A stretch of 64,000 nt of DNA. It comes from an uncultured Porphyromonadaceae bacterium. GTDB taxonomy: Bacteria; Bacteroidota; Bacteroidia; Bacteroidales; Muribaculaceae. Each line of letters starts with the position of its first letter. Position 1 is the first letter of the stretch. Positions 26,596-34,754 of this stretch are shown piece after piece. Under the pieces are notes generated by a model that was given only the letters and a program-made list of their open reading frames with translations, was not told the DNA's origin and did not search any database. Where the stretch lies: positions 62,001 to 126,000 of the forward strand of contig UQGP01000002.1 in assembly GCA_900540625.1 (NCBI GenBank), written 5' to 3'. The translations under genes and the position numbers were made by a program.

Positions 26596-27444
26596 ATGGC
26601 AAAAGATGTAGATCTTTCATCAAAAGAATGGTGTGACATCGTATTCGATGGCAAAAACAAGGAGTACGGCGCATACCAACTGCGCGCAACCTCCGTCAAG
26701 CGACACACCAAAGCCCTTCTGTCCGTACTCATCGTACTGGCACTCATTCTGACAGCTATCATCATGGTGATGACCGGCGTGTTCAAGAGCGCTGACGAAG
26801 ACGTCAACGCCAAGAACGAGCAGGAAGAAGTTGTCATGGCTCCCGAAGATGTTCCCGAAGAGGAAGATCAGATGGACATCCCCGAGCAAAAGCCCGAGGA
26901 GGTTCAGGCCGAAGAAGAAGTTGCCGCTACTCAGGCCGTGACCGAAGTAATGATTGTGGATAAAGTCGACAAGGACCGCGAAGTCAAGGACCAAGAGCAA
27001 GTGCTTGAAAACACCGCTCAATTAGGTGCTGACGACCACAAAGGCGTAGAAGACATCAACCGCGACCGCGTAGTCAAGGAAGTCGTCGAAGTTAAGCCCG
27101 TGGAGAAGCCCAAAGACGAAGGCCCCGTAAGTATGGCAATGGTTGAACAGAAACCCTCGTTCCCCGGTGGTGACGCCGCCATGTACAAATGGCTCAACGA
27201 TAACATCATTTATCCTGCAGCCGCTTCGGAAGAAGGCGTACAAGGCAAAGTGACCGTACAATTCATCGTCGAAAAAGACGGTAGCATCTCGCATGTTCAA
27301 GTCGTCCGCGGCAAACACCCCGCACTCGATGCCGAAGCTGCACGCGTCATCCGCAAAATGCCTCGCTGGACTCCCGGTCGTAACAACGGCCAGCCCGTCC
27401 GCGTGACATATCACCTCCCCGTTCAATTCAAATTAGCTAACTAA
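26596..27444 (+). CDS. tonB: TonB energy transducer
   Basis: 282 residues. The opening DLSSKEWCDIVFDGKNKEYGAY is the usual Bacteroidales TonB start, followed by one helix (about 39-60). The periplasmic spacer (about 65-180) is acidic and rich in Glu, Val and Pro rather than the Pro-Lys repeats of E. coli. The C-terminal domain (about 190-282) has GKVTVQFIVEKDGSISHVQVV and ends PVQFKLAN. It links the ExbB/D motor to TonB-dependent outer-membrane transporters. Last gene of its operon, with a terminator 29 bp downstream. Confidence 0.95.
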   Translation: MAKDVDLSSKEWCDIVFDGKNKEYGAYQLRATSVKRHTKALLSVLIVLALILTAIIMVMTGVFKSADEDVNAKNEQEEVVMAPEDVPEEEDQMDIPEQKPEEVQAEEEVAATQAVTEVMIVDKVDKDREVKDQEQVLENTAQLGADDHKGVEDINRDRVVKEVVEVKPVEKPKDEGPVSMAMVEQKPSFPGGDAAMYKWLNDNIIYPAAASEEGVQGKVTVQFIVEKDGSISHVQVVRGKHPALDAEAARVIRKMPRWTPGRNNGQPVRVTYHLPVQFKLAN

Positions 27445-27473
27445 GATTCGCTTTTGAATTCCATACCCTCCCC

Positions 27474-27516
27474 AATAAGGGGCGGAGCCGCAAGGCTTCG
27501 CCCCTTATTTTGTATT
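27474..27516 (+). terminator. terminator of the tonB operon
   Basis: AATAAGGGGCGGAGCC and GGCTTCGCCCCTTATT form a 16-bp stem (one G-T pair) with a GCAA loop, then TTGTATT. It is a strong rho-independent terminator and its AATAA...TTATT flank makes it usable in both directions. Confidence 0.85.
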
Positions 27517-27582
27517 ATGCCTTTTGTGTTATCGCCAAAACGGCTATTACGATTATCAGGGCTGCATTTGCCGATTTTTTCG

Positions 27583-27590
27583 TATCTTTG
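27583..27590 (+). promoter_or_regulatory. -7 box of tamL
   Basis: TATCTTTG followed by CC is an exact -7 match. Transcription would start about 5 bp downstream, within a base or two of the GTG that begins the TamL signal peptide. No good -33 is seen at standard spacing. Confidence 0.6.
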
Positions 27591-27594
27591 CCAT

Positions 27595-30039
27595 GTGAAA
27601 AAGCTATGGAATAAGCTGGCATATATGTCGGCCGCTGCTTTGGTGTCCTGCACTCTGGCATCGGCTTTGAATTCGTGCAGCAGCACGCGACATGTTCCCG
27701 AAGGACGCAAACTGCTGGACAAAGCCGAAATTGTCATCGTCGAACCCGGCGACAGCATCAACGCCAAGGAACAATATCGAGACATCAACACTCGCGAACT
27801 GCTCAACTACCTGCGCCAGCAGCCAAACCATAAAGTCTTGGGCTGCGCAAAGATGCAACTCGGCATCTACAATATGTCCGGTAACGACACCACCCACTGG
27901 TGGAATCGTTGGCTCAGACGTATAGGCGAAGCTCCCGTATTATACGATCGACAATTGACCGAGGTCTCGGCACGACAGCTTAGACAAGCCCTCGTCAATA
28001 AGGGATATCTAAACGCCGCAGTAACCGTCGATACAATCACTTGCGGCAAAAAGCACAACAAAATGCAAGTGCGTTACAGTCTTTACCCGGGCACAGCTCA
28101 CACCATAGCCACAGTGACCATGGAGTGCGAAGATGACGAAATTCGCACCATCCTCCAATCTGACACAGCAGCCAAGCCCAACATCGCCCCGGGCATGGCC
28201 CTGGATCGCACATACCTCGACAGCGAACGCACGCGCATCACCTCGATATTGCGCAATCACGGATATTACGCTTTCAATAAGGAATTTATCACATTTATCG
28301 CAGACACCGTGCCCGGTTCGATGGCCGTAGACCTGACTATGACCATTCAACAGCCGCGAATGATACATGCGGCGCCGACCCCCGAGCATCCCGACGGTAT
28401 AGACCCGGACGCACCCGCACCGCGTCATCGCCGCTTTATGATACGTCAGGTATACTTTGTCACGGATTACAACCCACGCAAAGACGGCGACAGCAATACT
28501 GTCCGCAGCGACACAATTCAAGATACACCCGGTATGGCCGTCATATACGGTGCCGACCGATACATACGTCCGGGAGTACTTGAGGAAAACTGCTATATCG
28601 TGCCGGGCAAGCCCTATAACGCCTCGCAAGTAGACCAAACTTATGCCGCAATGGCACGCTTGGGCATACTCAAGTTTATAAATATCGAAATGCGTCCCGT
28701 GACCGCCATCAAGGCCGATGACAGCGAAGAAATTTGGATGGACGCCTACGTTTTGCTGTCGCGCAACAAGAAACAGAATATCACCCTCGAACTGGAAGGC
28801 ACCAACTCGGAAGGAGACTTAGGTTTCGGTGTAGGTCTTACCTATCAGCATCGCAACCTTGCGCACGGCAGCGAACTGCTGACCGTAAAACTGCGTACAG
28901 CCTACGAGAGCCTCTCCGGCAATTTTGACGGACTTATCAATAACCGATATACCGAATATGCCGGCGAGGTGGGCATCACATTCCCCAAATTCAAGGCACC
29001 GTTGCTGTCTCGCGACTTCAAACGCCGCAACAAGGCAAGCACCGAATTTGCTTTATCACTTAACTATCAGGAGCGTCCCGAGTATACACGCGTCATCGCC
29101 GGCGGTGCATGGAAATACAAATGGGACAAACAACAGGGAGGCTTCAACCAGCGCCGAACCCTCGACTTGGTGGACATCAACTACGTCTACCTTCCCCAGT
29201 CCACACTCAATTTCATCGACCAAATAGCACCCACCAATCCATTGCTGCGCTACAGCTACGAGGACCACTTCATCATGCGATTGGGCTATACATTCTATAA
29301 GACCAACCGTCGTATACCCACGGCCACACTCAATTCGTTTGTGATACAACCGTCGGTCACCACTTTCCGCGCTTCCGCCGAAATGGCCGGCAACCTCCTA
29401 TATGCATTCTCGTCAATGCTCGGGCAGAAAAAGTCCAACGAGGCATACAAAATCTTCGGTATACAATATGCCCAATACGTCAAAGGCGAAACCGACTTCA
29501 CGTACACGCGCAACTTTAATGCACGCAACGCCTTGGCCGTACACGCAGGAGTAGGCATCGGATATCCCTACGGCAACTCCTCGGCCATACCCTTCGAGAA
29601 ACGCTTCTATGCAGGCGGCGCCAACAGCGTACGCGGCTGGAGCGCACGTACACTCGGCCCGGGAGCATACGACGCACGCAACGATGTAATCGACTTCATC
29701 AACCAATGCGGAGATATACGACTGGACCTGAGCCTTGAATACCGCGCACGATTGTTTTGGGTATTCGAGGGTGCATTATTTGTTGATGCCGGAAATATTT
29801 GGACCATCAAGACCTACGAAAACCAACCCGGAGGAACTTTCAAATTCGACAAGTTCTACCGACAAATAGCGCTGTCTTACGGCGCAGGCATACGCATGGA
29901 CTTTACGTACTTCCTGCTGCGCTTCGACCTTGGTATGAAGGCACACAACCCCGCTATGGGACAGGTGGAATGGCCTCTGATACATCCACGCTGGGGACGT
30001 GACGCCACCTTCCATTTTGCCGTGGGCTACCCGTTCTGA
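27595..30039 (+). CDS. tamL: lipoprotein BamA/TamA-family outer-membrane assembly factor (TamL)
   Basis: 814 residues from the GTG at 27595. The frame is open back to 27454, but that part is the tonB terminator. From GTG the protein begins VKKLWNKLAYMSAAAL and reaches a lipobox ending SALNSC, so it is a lipoprotein; an ATG at 27625 would lose the basic n-region. POTRA-like segments occupy roughly residues 40-400, followed by a 16-strand beta-barrel with the Omp85 signature (RFYAGGANSVRGWSARTLGPG, about 675-695) and an aromatic C-terminus (FHFAVGYPF). TamL replaces TamA in Bacteroidetes and helps insert outer-membrane proteins. No tamB is nearby. Confidence 0.88.
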   Translation: MKKLWNKLAYMSAAALVSCTLASALNSCSSTRHVPEGRKLLDKAEIVIVEPGDSINAKEQYRDINTRELLNYLRQQPNHKVLGCAKMQLGIYNMSGNDTTHWWNRWLRRIGEAPVLYDRQLTEVSARQLRQALVNKGYLNAAVTVDTITCGKKHNKMQVRYSLYPGTAHTIATVTMECEDDEIRTILQSDTAAKPNIAPGMALDRTYLDSERTRITSILRNHGYYAFNKEFITFIADTVPGSMAVDLTMTIQQPRMIHAAPTPEHPDGIDPDAPAPRHRRFMIRQVYFVTDYNPRKDGDSNTVRSDTIQDTPGMAVIYGADRYIRPGVLEENCYIVPGKPYNASQVDQTYAAMARLGILKFINIEMRPVTAIKADDSEEIWMDAYVLLSRNKKQNITLELEGTNSEGDLGFGVGLTYQHRNLAHGSELLTVKLRTAYESLSGNFDGLINNRYTEYAGEVGITFPKFKAPLLSRDFKRRNKASTEFALSLNYQERPEYTRVIAGGAWKYKWDKQQGGFNQRRTLDLVDINYVYLPQSTLNFIDQIAPTNPLLRYSYEDHFIMRLGYTFYKTNRRIPTATLNSFVIQPSVTTFRASAEMAGNLLYAFSSMLGQKKSNEAYKIFGIQYAQYVKGETDFTYTRNFNARNALAVHAGVGIGYPYGNSSAIPFEKRFYAGGANSVRGWSARTLGPGAYDARNDVIDFINQCGDIRLDLSLEYRARLFWVFEGALFVDAGNIWTIKTYENQPGGTFKFDKFYRQIALSYGAGIRMDFTYFLLRFDLGMKAHNPAMGQVEWPLIHPRWGRDATFHFAVGYPF

Positions 30040-30161
30040 CAGGTCAAATCTTTCGGCGTACAAGACGCAAGTTCTGATGCCTAATACACATCTCTACGGG
30101 CTTACGGCCATATAAACCGAGCCTCCACGCCCGACATTCTATCTTTTGGAAACAGACTATT

Positions 30162-30809
30162 ATGAAACAATACGTAATTTTTGACCTTGACGGAACGTTA
30201 CTGGATACAATCGCCGACCTCGCCGATGCCACCAACTACGCGCTCGAACAACTGGGATATGCCACCCACCCTATCACGGCATACAACTATATGGTGGGCA
30301 ACGGCGTCACCAAGCTGCTGGAACGTGCCTTGCCCGAGGATATGCGTACCACGCGTATGGTCGAGGCCATGCGATGCCACTTCCTGGAATACTATGACGT
30401 GCATTGCACCGACCGTACCACCATATATCCCGGCATCTCCGACCTCCTGGACGAACTGGCAGCCCGAGGCATAGCCACTGCCGTCACCTCCAACAAGTAC
30501 CAACGCGCCGTTACCCATCTGATAAGCCATTTCTTCGGCCAATTGCCGTGGGTAGCCGTGCTCGGACATCAAGAAAATGTTCCGGTCAAACCCGACCCAT
30601 CGATAGTATTCATGGCCCTCAACGCTCATCCCACACCCAAAGACAACGTATTATACGTGGGCGACAGCGCCGTGGATATGGAAACGGCTCAACGCGCAGG
30701 CGTCGAAAGCGTGGGCGTCTCTTGGGGTTTCAGGACACGTTCCGAACTATCGGGAGCCGGTGCGGATCACGTAGTCGATTCGCCGGACGACATCCTCAGC
30801 CTTTTGTAA
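30162..30809 (+). CDS. HAD-superfamily phosphatase (phosphoglycolate phosphatase-like)
   Basis: 215 residues. HAD motif I is FDLDGTLLDT (8-17), motif II is the AVTSNK threonine/serine region, motif III K near KPDPSIV, and motif IV is YVGDSAVDMETAQRAG. A helical C1 cap lies between motifs I and II. This matches the Gph/PGMB subfamily; the true substrate may be phosphoglycolate, pyrophosphate or a sugar phosphate. Downstream of tamL by 122 bp and upstream of a GlmU-like gene by 120 bp. Confidence 0.88.
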   Translation: MKQYVIFDLDGTLLDTIADLADATNYALEQLGYATHPITAYNYMVGNGVTKLLERALPEDMRTTRMVEAMRCHFLEYYDVHCTDRTTIYPGISDLLDELAARGIATAVTSNKYQRAVTHLISHFFGQLPWVAVLGHQENVPVKPDPSIVFMALNAHPTPKDNVLYVGDSAVDMETAQRAGVESVGVSWGFRTRSELSGAGADHVVDSPDDILSLL

Positions 30810-30929
30810 CCATAAAAATGCCGTCTCAAAGGTCCGATACATTATTTACCGCCCGAATCTTTTCAGACATCAACATCTCATTCGACTGATACAGAGTACC
30901 TTTCTTTCCACTGTACAAAAGATATCATC

Positions 30930-32111
30930 ATGGCAACCAACATCATACTTGTAGATCCTCGCGAAACGCACGACAACCTGCTGCCACTGACATACACACG
31001 CCCGGTCAGCGATCTCCGCGTGGGAATATTCACCATCGACCAACGCTGGCGCATGGCCTGTCCGAACGCCAATTTCTATTGGCAAACAGTAGACTATCTA
31101 CGGCCCAAATATCCGGCATGTCCGGACAATATCGACAACTCCGAGGTAGTGTATGTGCGCGGCGACATCATTCCCACAGCCGAATTGGTGCGAGTAACCC
31201 TCAACCTGCAACCCGGCCAAGCGGTCTTCGGCGAGGACAGCGCCCCTATCGCATGGCGCGGAGGAACATCCAACGCTCCAAGCATCCAGTTGGAGGGTCG
31301 TACGCGCTGCATATCTTTTCTGTACGACATTTTCGGCCTCAACGGCGAAGTGTTGCGCGAAGACTTCGAGGCAATCACCGCCGGACGCACCTCGGCACCA
31401 TTGAGCGATACCGTCACCGTGATAGGTCGCCGCGAGGACGTCTTCGTGGAGGATGACGCCGAATTTGTCGAGGGATGCACGCTCAATACCATGCACGGCC
31501 CGATATACATCGGACACGGAGCAACGGTCATGGAGGGCAGTTGTCTCCGCGGTCCTGTGGCCGTGTGCGACCACGCCGTTGTCAATATGGGTGCTCGCGT
31601 CTATGGCGATACCACCATCGGCCCGTGGTGCAAAGTCGGCGGCGAGCTCAATAATGTGGTTATGCATTCCTATTCGAATAAGGCACATGACGGCTTCTTG
31701 GGCAACGCCGTCATAGGCCAATGGTGCAATATCGGAGGCGGATGCTCGGCATCTAACCTCAAGAACGACTACACCGAAATCAAACTGTGGAACTACCCTC
31801 GTCGACGTTTTCTTCGTACCGGGTTGCAATTCTGCGGGGTCATCATGGCCGACTTCTGCAAAGCCGGGGTCAACACTATGCTCAATACGGCCACGGTTCT
31901 GGGCGTGGGCGTAAACATCCACGGCAGCGGCTTCCCGCGTCCATTCCTGGCATCCTTCCTCGAAGGCTCGCCCCAAGGTTATACCGAAGTGACGATGCAG
32001 CGTTTCTTTGACACGGCCTCCAAGATGATGGCTCGACGCGGTATCGAGTTGACACAAACCGATATAGACATACTCAATAGCGTGAGACAGATTGCCGAGA
32101 ACTATCGTTGA
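30930..32111 (+). CDS. GlmU-like putative sugar-nucleotidyltransferase with a left-handed beta-helix
   Basis: 393 residues. The N-terminal third (IILVDPRETHDNLLPLTYTRPVSDLRVG) fits the NTP_transf_4 family. It lacks the GxGTRxxP nucleotide loop of classical sugar nucleotidyltransferases. The middle and C-terminal parts hold hexapeptide repeats typical of a left-handed beta-helix (for example IYIGHGATVMEGSCLRGPV and VVNMGARVYGDTTIGPWCKVGG), as in GlmU acetyltransferase domains. Often annotated as glucose-1-phosphate thymidylyltransferase in Bacteroidales, but the activity is not proven from sequence. It is followed after 74 bp by a B3/B4-domain gene. Confidence 0.75.
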   Translation: MATNIILVDPRETHDNLLPLTYTRPVSDLRVGIFTIDQRWRMACPNANFYWQTVDYLRPKYPACPDNIDNSEVVYVRGDIIPTAELVRVTLNLQPGQAVFGEDSAPIAWRGGTSNAPSIQLEGRTRCISFLYDIFGLNGEVLREDFEAITAGRTSAPLSDTVTVIGRREDVFVEDDAEFVEGCTLNTMHGPIYIGHGATVMEGSCLRGPVAVCDHAVVNMGARVYGDTTIGPWCKVGGELNNVVMHSYSNKAHDGFLGNAVIGQWCNIGGGCSASNLKNDYTEIKLWNYPRRRFLRTGLQFCGVIMADFCKAGVNTMLNTATVLGVGVNIHGSGFPRPFLASFLEGSPQGYTEVTMQRFFDTASKMMARRGIELTQTDIDILNSVRQIAENYR

Positions 32112-32185
32112 CACGCCGGATAGTTCCGGTATGCAGCAACGTTTTTTCAGCCTTACGCCGTACTTCGCAAAAATATATTCATAAG

Positions 32186-32872
32186 ATGTTTGACATAACC
32201 TTTGACGACATATTTGCCGAGAAAACTCCCGACCTGACGCTACTGGCCCTGAGTGCCGATATCACCGATGCGCCCACTTGCGATGCATTGTGGAACGAGA
32301 TTCAAACCGTAGCTGCACGCATAGCATCGTCTTACGAAATGCCTATGGTAAACAAACGCCCCGGCATTGCAACCACGCGCACAGCCTACAAAGCGTTGGG
32401 CAAAGACCCTAATCGCTATCGCCCAAGCACCGAAGCCATGTGCCGACGCATAGTGCGCGGCGACGGCCTTTATCGCGTCAGCAATGTCGTGGACCTTGTC
32501 AATTTGTTGTCTATAGCTTCGGGACACTCCATAGGTGCCTTCGACAGCGACCGCATCGTCGGACACACTCTGCGCCTCGGCGTCGGACGCGAGGGCGAGC
32601 CGTATGAGGCCGTACACCGCGGACCGCTCAATATCGCCGGGCTTCCGGTATTACGTGACGAAGTCGGAGGTATAGCCACTCCTACAAGCGACAACGCGCG
32701 TACGGCAATACGTCCCGAATCGACTCAGCACCTATTTATGGTCGCCAATTTATATGGCCACGAAATGCCTGCCGACGAACTCGCCGAGTATGCCTCGCGG
32801 CTGCTGACGCAATACGCTGCCGCATCCGACATCGAATATCGCATTTTCCGCCCCGTACCGGCCAAGGGGTGA
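32186..32872 (+). CDS. B3/B4-domain protein (PheT-like tRNA-editing fold)
   Basis: 228 residues from the ATG at 32186. An earlier in-frame ATG exists at 32108 but the extra 26 residues look non-coding. The body matches the B3/B4 domain of phenylalanyl-tRNA synthetase beta (RPGIATTRTAYKALGKDPNRYRPS, then RVSNVVDLVNLLSIASGHSIGAFD), the fold that edits Tyr-tRNAPhe. Free-standing copies are widespread but their substrates are not established. It lies between the GlmU-like gene and a FemAB-like gene, 39 bp before the latter. Confidence 0.82.
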   Translation: MFDITFDDIFAEKTPDLTLLALSADITDAPTCDALWNEIQTVAARIASSYEMPMVNKRPGIATTRTAYKALGKDPNRYRPSTEAMCRRIVRGDGLYRVSNVVDLVNLLSIASGHSIGAFDSDRIVGHTLRLGVGREGEPYEAVHRGPLNIAGLPVLRDEVGGIATPTSDNARTAIRPESTQHLFMVANLYGHEMPADELAEYASRLLTQYAAASDIEYRIFRPVPAKG

Positions 32873-32911
32873 ACACCGAGCCTACACCCCTACCCCAAAA
32901 CCTTCCGAAAG

Positions 32912-33823
32912 ATGGCAGTACACCTCGACATCGTTGACCGCGAAACATACTACAGTACCGTCCCGCATCCGGCGACAGTATACGACAGCGCCGACTTTGC
33001 CCGTACGGTAAGCGCCGCATACGGCACAATGTACATTCTGGCCACGGACGAGGACGGCAATACCGTTGGCATGACGTGGGGCAAGGACGAAGACGGCACT
33101 TGGAATGCTCCGTTCTCAGCGCCTTACGCGTTGTGTTCGATGTCCCGTGCAGATATGCCCGTGTCATTACAGACTTTGCGCGCAATTGCCGGATACGTAG
33201 ACACGGAGGCGCATGGGAAGTGGCGGATGGTGCTGCCTCCCGAGTTCTACGCTCCGGCACTGATACATGCCGCAGCCGAAGTCTTCGGAGCTCAGGGCCA
33301 CGAATTATTTTGCGACCGAAATTACGCTCATCCGGTACAGTCACAACTGACGTCCGTGGCACGTCGCAACCTTCGCAAAGCCGAGAACCACGGTTCTTTT
33401 GCCCTAATCACCGATGCCGATGCCGGGGCAGTGTACGACCTCATCGCCGAGCACCATCGTCAACTGGGCTACGAAATGGCTATGACGCGCGACCAAGTGC
33501 TGGCTACAGCACGAACCATACCCATGGATTTTTTTATGGTGATGGATGAGGATATTCCTGCGGCGGCGGCCTACTACCAGCATACGGCACCGCATATTGT
33601 GCAGATGATTAACTGGGGTGACACCGCCGAGGCTCGCCCGCTGCGTGTCACCAATTGGATGGACCACGCCATCAGCCTGCACTACGCCACGCTCGGCATA
33701 TCTACTATCGACCTCGGGCCGGGGACGCACCACGGCATACCCAACGAAGGCCTTGAGCGCTTCAAGACCTCGCTGGGCTGCTCGATTTCGCTAAAACATA
33801 TCATCGCAGGCCACGCTTTGTAG
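32912..33823 (+). CDS. FemAB-like/GNAT-fold acyltransferase
   Basis: 303 residues, soluble. The segment VARRNLRKAENHGSFALI (about 149-166) is the motif of FemAB-like acyltransferases (Acetyltransf_6 / CelD type), and a GNAT core follows (HRQLGYEMAM ... FFMVMDEDIPAAAAYYQ). Members add amino acids from aminoacyl-tRNA to peptidoglycan or lipids, or acylate other targets. Adjacency to a tRNA-editing-like B3/B4 protein is suggestive, but substrate and acceptor are unknown. Its 3' end converges on the cupin gene. Confidence 0.7.
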   Translation: MAVHLDIVDRETYYSTVPHPATVYDSADFARTVSAAYGTMYILATDEDGNTVGMTWGKDEDGTWNAPFSAPYALCSMSRADMPVSLQTLRAIAGYVDTEAHGKWRMVLPPEFYAPALIHAAAEVFGAQGHELFCDRNYAHPVQSQLTSVARRNLRKAENHGSFALITDADAGAVYDLIAEHHRQLGYEMAMTRDQVLATARTIPMDFFMVMDEDIPAAAAYYQHTAPHIVQMINWGDTAEARPLRVTNWMDHAISLHYATLGISTIDLGPGTHHGIPNEGLERFKTSLGCSISLKHIIAGHAL

Positions 33824-33877
33824 AATTCGTCCGACAGACTCCACGTCTTCGGCGAATGATTGCGCGGATGCCTGACG

Positions 33878-34285
33878 TCAGTCTTCCACCTCGTCCGGGC
33901 ACAAGAGTTGCGTCACTACGGCCTTGAAGTCGGTGACGGCATATAGCGAGTGTCGTTGTCCGGGAGACATTCTGATGGCATCTCCATCGTGCATAGGATA
34001 CTCGCGACCTTCAAGCGTGAAACGCATCTCGCCTTCGACCACATGTACCATAACATCGGCATTGACGCTATGCGTGGTCACCTCATGTCCCGCAGGGACG
34101 ACGAGCATTAAGACACGGCCGTGGTCATTAGATAGTATTGTGTGTTTTACGGCCTTATATCGATCATAGTCGAATACACCGGCGAGGCGAAATACGCCGG
34201 CGAGTGCGCATTTGGCATCTGTTTCTTTGTGGCAGGAACTCTTGGTTGCGCTGCGTGCGCATCCATTGTGTGTGCTGTTGTCCAT
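33878..34285 (-). CDS. small cupin-domain protein
   Basis: 135 residues with one cupin barrel in the C-terminal two thirds. Motif 1 is degenerate (PAGHEVTTHSVNADVMVHVVEGEM; two histidines rather than the HxH(X)3-4E(X)6G set with all ligands), and motif 2 is MSPGQRHSLYAV. The N-terminal 25 residues are polar with three cysteines (GCARS, SCHKE, AKCAL). Possibly a metal-binding sensor or enzyme; function not recognised. Downstream of the small TPR-like gene by 170 bp on the same strand. Confidence 0.75.
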   Translation of the reverse strand: MDNSTHNGCARSATKSSCHKETDAKCALAGVFRLAGVFDYDRYKAVKHTILSNDHGRVLMLVVPAGHEVTTHSVNADVMVHVVEGEMRFTLEGREYPMHDGDAIRMSPGQRHSLYAVTDFKAVVTQLLCPDEVED

Positions 34286-34455
34286 AGTGTGTAAATTAGA
34301 TGTTTGACACTATTTCAACGCACGAGGGTGCATTATGGTTTTTCGCACGTGCAGCGGTATTCGGGCATCGGCAGCGCACCGACGCACCCTTATCACAGCA
34401 ATTGCCCTATACCGTAGTATATTACACTATCATCAACGACTTTATACTGCAACAA

Positions 34456-34695
34456 TCAGGGATTGAACTGATTGGTATCATAAAAATCCATAATATCGCG
34501 TGTCATTTCAAGGGCTGTAGCGCCCGGACCTTCGGGGTCAAGAGCCGCCGAACGTTCGTATGCAGTGATGGCGGCGGCTCGGTCGCCGTGCTGCCATGCG
34601 CGACGGCCCCGGCGATATAATTCGACGGCTTGTACACGCGCATCGGAAGCGCCGTCCACGGATGATTTATTGGCTGTGGTGTGTGCGTTATCCAT
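34456..34695 (-). CDS. small TPR-like protein
   Basis: 79 residues. The middle (VELYRRGRRAWQHGDRAAAITAYERSAALDP) is one tetratricopeptide-like helix pair, the kind used for protein docking. The N-terminus MDNAHTTANKSS resembles the cupin gene's MDNSTHNGCARS, hinting at a shared 5' origin or paralogous leader. A consensus -7 box 22 bp upstream supports it as a real gene. Function unknown. Confidence 0.6.
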   Translation of the reverse strand: MDNAHTTANKSSVDGASDARVQAVELYRRGRRAWQHGDRAAAITAYERSAALDPEGPGATALEMTRDIMDFYDTNQFNP

Positions 34696-34716
34696 AAATT
34701 ATTCGTAATTTTACGC

Positions 34717-34724
34717 CAAAGATA
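34717..34724 (-). promoter_or_regulatory. -7 box for the TPR/cupin pair
   Basis: The minus strand reads TATCTTTG, an exact match, 22 bp upstream of the ATG at 34695. It lies in the 59-bp divergent gap with the phytase gene, whose own possible box (TAATTTTA, 34706-34713) overlaps it on the other strand. Confidence 0.6.
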
Positions 34725-34754
34725 CGAATACTTGACCTCACAACCAAATTCGCT

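Noticed and set aside
30897..30904. TACCTTTC as a promoter for the GlmU-like gene
   Set aside because: One mismatch at the key last G and no -33; too weak to list.
31098..32114. Long minus-strand frame opposite the GlmU-like gene (338 codons)
   Set aside because: Exact shadow of the hexapeptide-repeat gene; no signal peptide, domain or promoter of its own.
33824..33877. Hairpin between the convergent FemAB-like and cupin genes
   Set aside because: ATTCGTCCGA/TCGGCGAAT pairs only with a bulge and has no U-run; not convincing as a terminator.
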